DNA of 7,950 nucleotides from Corynebacterium accolens. GTDB taxonomy: Bacteria > Actinomycetota > Actinomycetes > Mycobacteriales > Mycobacteriaceae. The position numbers and the translations under genes were made by a program. Position 1 is the first letter of the stretch; each line of letters starts with the position of its first letter. Under the pieces are notes generated by a model. That model saw only the letters and a list, made by a program, of their open reading frames with translations. It was not told where the DNA came from and made no database searches. The stretch covers positions 83,334 through 91,283 of the forward strand of contig NZ_CP100376.1 of NCBI RefSeq assembly GCF_030515985.1, written 5' to 3'. Of the stretch, positions 6,362-7,950 are shown piece by piece.

Positions 6362-6745
6362 AGGGCAAAGTTTTTCCACGGCTGGAATATCTGCTGGCGC
6401 CCAGGTCAGCTCCATTGCTTCTGTGGGGGTAACCCACCTGGTTGCGTCATGATCGCTCAGGCGAAGCTCGCCGCTGGTGAGCGTGCAATAAAAGGTGGTT
6501 AGTTCGATGGTGGCAAAGTCGTACTCGTAGATGGTCGTCGTGAGTTTGCTGCCTACGCGGGCAGTAAGGTTGAGTTCCTCGCGAATTTCGCGGGCTAAAG
6601 CCTGTTCGGGTGATTCTCCCGGTTCGATTTTTCCGCCCGGAAATTCCCAATGTCCTTCTAGGGGTTTTCCGGGTTTCTTGCGGCAGGCGAGGAAGCGATC
6701 GCCATCGTGAAAGACGGCGCCGACGACGCGGATGGGGTTAGACAT
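6359..6745 (-). CDS. MutT-type Nudix hydrolase ((d)NTP pyrophosphohydrolase)
   Basis: A 128-residue soluble protein, nearly the length of E. coli MutT (129). The Nudix box runs from G38 to L60 (GKIEPGESPEQALAREIREE, then LNL) and fits G-x5-E-x7-R-E-U-x-E-E-x-G-U, with E44, R52, E53, E56 and E57 in place as Mg2+-binding and catalytic residues. The late glycine is replaced by N59. The preceding EGHWEFPGGK and the opening VVGAVFHDGDRFLACRKKPGKP are typical of the 8-oxo-dGTP / CTP pyrophosphohydrolase branch. Expected activity is hydrolysis of a damaged or modified (d)NTP to the monophosphate and pyrophosphate. It is the first gene of a minus-strand pair with the SauUSI-like enzyme, 12 bases apart. 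The ATG has only weak upstream signals (AAGG 12 bases away, GGGA closer). Exact substrate is unknown. Confidence 0.92.
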   Translation of the reverse strand: MSNPIRVVGAVFHDGDRFLACRKKPGKPLEGHWEFPGGKIEPGESPEQALAREIREELNLTARVGSKLTTTIYEYDFATIELTTFYCTLTSGELRLSDHDATRWVTPTEAMELTWAPADIPAVEKLCP

Positions 6746-6775
6746 AGTCCCATTGTGCCTTGAGCTAAGAAACGC

Positions 6776-6804
6776 TAGACAAGAAGATGTAATTTAGCTA
6801 ACAT
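6776..6804 (+). promoter_or_regulatory. Candidate sigma-A-type promoter for the YjiH-family gene
   Basis: TAGACA (6776-6781), an exact 17-bp spacer, then TAACAT (6799-6804), with an overlapping CATAAT at 6802-6807. Expected transcription start is about 6811-6812. That would give a leader of about 60 bases before the GTG at 6873. It lies in the 127-bp divergent spacer shared with the Nudix gene, where the 8-bp palindrome TTAGCTAA (6794-6801) overlaps the -10. For the Nudix gene on the opposite strand I see no promoter this good. Confidence 0.45.
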
Positions 6805-6811
6805 AATCGCA

Positions 6812-6859
6812 ATGTTCGCGTCAGGCTGTCGCGCGGGCTTGATCATCATGCAAGCTTGA
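6812..6859 (+). CDS. Possible 15-codon leaderless leader peptide upstream of yjiH-like gene
   Basis: An ATG at 6812, seven bases after the TAACAT box, opens a 15-codon frame reading MFASGCRAGLIIMQA and stopping at TGA 6857-6859. The stop overlaps the next gene's ribosome site GAGGGG (6858-6863). The ATG could therefore be the first base of the transcript. A ribosome finishing here would sit on the downstream ribosome site, giving either coupling or occlusion. One cysteine codon lies at position 6; there is no run of rare or repeated codons. Leaderless upstream peptides of this form are known in mycobacteria. Here it is a geometric coincidence until tested. Confidence 0.22.
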   Translation: MFASGCRAGLIIMQA

Positions 6860-6872
6860 GGGGCGGTCTATC

Positions 6873-7950
6873 GTGACTTCTACTGATTCAGTTAATTCCT
6901 CCATCCAGAGCCATGACGGGGAAGTCCCGCGGCCTGAGGGACGGTGGAAACTCTTTGTTTATAGCGCCATTGGCGCGTTCGTGTTCTTCTTTCCTGTGAC
7001 GTATAAGGAAAAGAACTCCATTCCTTTGGACCACATGGTCACCATCGTGCGCGATAGCATTCCGGCGGTGGTGCCGTGGCTTATTTTTGCGCTCGCCGTG
7101 TATGGCACGGTCCGTAGCTTTAGCACTGGGGCGTTTAAGCAAAGTGCGCTGCAGGCGGTCTTTGCGGTCCTCAATATCGCCGGTGCGGTCATTTCCTTCC
7201 TCATGGTCATTGACGCGCTGCCGTGGGTATTGGGCGATGAGGACTTGGTTCCCTTCTTGTGGAACTCCATTGCCACACCGGTGGGGCTTATCGTGCCCAT
7301 CGGCGGTACCTTCCTGGCATTTCTCATTGGCTTTGGGCTCTTGGAATTTGTTGGGGTGCTGATGCAACCCATCATGCGTCCGCTGTGGAAGACGCCGGGG
7401 CGCTCCGCCATCGATGCGGTGGCATCCTTTGTCGGGTCGTATTCGCTGGGCATCTTGGTCACGGACCGTGTCTATCAAAAGGGCGGTTATACCGGCAGAG
7501 AGGCTGCAGTTATTGCCACGGGGTTTTCCACGGTATCGGCGGCGTTTATGGTCATCGTGGCCAAGCAACTGGATTTGATGAATATCTGGGGCACCTATTT
7601 CGCCGTCACGCTGCTGGTGACGTTCCTGGTTACGGCCATTACCGTGCGCATCCCGCCGCTGCGGACGAGTCCGGATGAATACTGCGCGGGTGTAGAGCCT
7701 GACCCAGAAAAGCCGGTGGAAGGATCGCGTTTTAAGAATGCGTGGCGCGAAGCGATGCTGGCTTTGCAGCGCGCGCCGTCGCTGCCGCAGGCCATTTGGG
7801 ATAACCTGCGCGATGGCGTGCGCATGGCCGCGGCCATCGTGCCGTCCATCATGTCGGTGGGCCTTATTGGCTTGCTGCTTGCGCGGTTTACCCCGATCTT
7901 TGAATGGATTGGGTACCTGTTTTATCCCTTTGCTTGGATAGTGCAGCTGC
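6873..7950 (+). CDS. YjiH-family membrane protein with Gate (nucleoside-recognition) domain, partial
   Basis: A frame open from GTG 6873 to the right edge, giving 359 complete codons with the C-terminus missing. GAGGGG at 6858-6863, nine bases upstream, supports the GTG. After a polar N-terminus (about 24 residues) come TM1 (27-42) and the segment VTYKEKNSIPLDHMVT (42-57), a signature I associate with YjiH proteins. Several further hydrophobic segments follow. Residues about 155-225 form a Gate domain, with GRSAIDAVASFVGSYSLGI, a Tyr/Gly-rich turn and YTGREAAVI. A polar stretch (262-300) precedes a second membrane half starting about 315, whose end is cut off. The family is related to the nucleoside-transporter and spore-maturation gate proteins. 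No substrate has been firmly established to my knowledge, so transport of a nucleoside-like or organic solute is only a family-level guess. Whether it forms an operon cannot be seen. Confidence 0.78.
   Translation, partial: MTSTDSVNSSIQSHDGEVPRPEGRWKLFVYSAIGAFVFFFPVTYKEKNSIPLDHMVTIVRDSIPAVVPWLIFALAVYGTVRSFSTGAFKQSALQAVFAVLNIAGAVISFLMVIDALPWVLGDEDLVPFLWNSIATPVGLIVPIGGTFLAFLIGFGLLEFVGVLMQPIMRPLWKTPGRSAIDAVASFVGSYSLGILVTDRVYQKGGYTGREAAVIATGFSTVSAAFMVIVAKQLDLMNIWGTYFAVTLLVTFLVTAITVRIPPLRTSPDEYCAGVEPDPEKPVEGSRFKNAWREAMLALQRAPSLPQAIWDNLRDGVRMAAAIVPSIMSVGLIGLLLARFTPIFEWIGYLFYPFAWIVQL

Noticed and set aside
6888..7568. A 226-codon minus-strand open frame opposite the YjiH-family gene
   Set aside because: Low-complexity Arg/His/Asp-rich translation with no domain. 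The plus-strand frame is open to the edge and matches a known family.
1..7950. CRISPR arrays, insertion sequences, tRNA or rRNA genes, attachment sites
   Set aside because: No regularly spaced repeats, transposase motifs, terminal inverted repeats or RNA-gene signatures were seen on either strand.

Overview
The window looks like the chromosome of a high-GC Gram-positive actinobacterium, most likely Corynebacterium or a close relative. This rests on the moderately high GC content, the gene repertoire, the use of GTG starts, and several TAnnnT -10-like boxes lying only 7 to 10 bases before a start codon, which suggests leaderless transcription. No rRNA, tRNA, insertion sequence or CRISPR array is visible. 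The assignment is inference, because no marker gene is present.

Layout. (1) Positions 1-225, minus: the N-terminal end of an unrecognised gene that runs off the left edge. (2) Positions 226-338: a divergent promoter region with two TTCGAA palindromes 21 bp apart. (3) Positions 339-1574, plus: an MFS exporter of the drug:H+ antiporter type, followed directly and in the same frame by a small gene (up to 1841) for an 88- or 75-residue protein with a possible Sm/Rof-like barrel. (4) Positions 1838-3130, minus: an Nramp-fold transporter without the usual metal-binding motifs. Its stop codon interlocks with that of the small gene inside a perfect 7-bp hairpin. (5) Positions 3224-6346, minus: a 1040-residue PLD nuclease + superfamily 2 helicase + DUF3427 protein, the architecture of the ATP-dependent type IV restriction enzyme SauUSI. 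(6) Positions 6359-6745, minus: a MutT-type Nudix hydrolase 12 bases upstream of the restriction gene. (7) Positions 6746-6872: a second divergent promoter region with a good promoter and a possible 15-codon leader peptide. (8) Positions 6873-7950, plus: a YjiH/Gate-domain membrane protein cut off by the right edge.

The most notable unit is the minus-strand pair mutT-like / SauUSI-like. The large protein should detect and cut DNA carrying modified cytosine, such as modified phage or foreign plasmid DNA. A nucleotide-pool or modified-dNTP hydrolase as its first-gene partner suggests either a two-gene defence unit or a repair/restriction cluster. The restriction gene has lower GC than its neighbours in the lines sampled, as expected for an acquired defence gene among housekeeping transporters. 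The Nramp gene is downstream on the same strand but has its own promoter-like region with two inverted repeats, so it is probably regulated separately.
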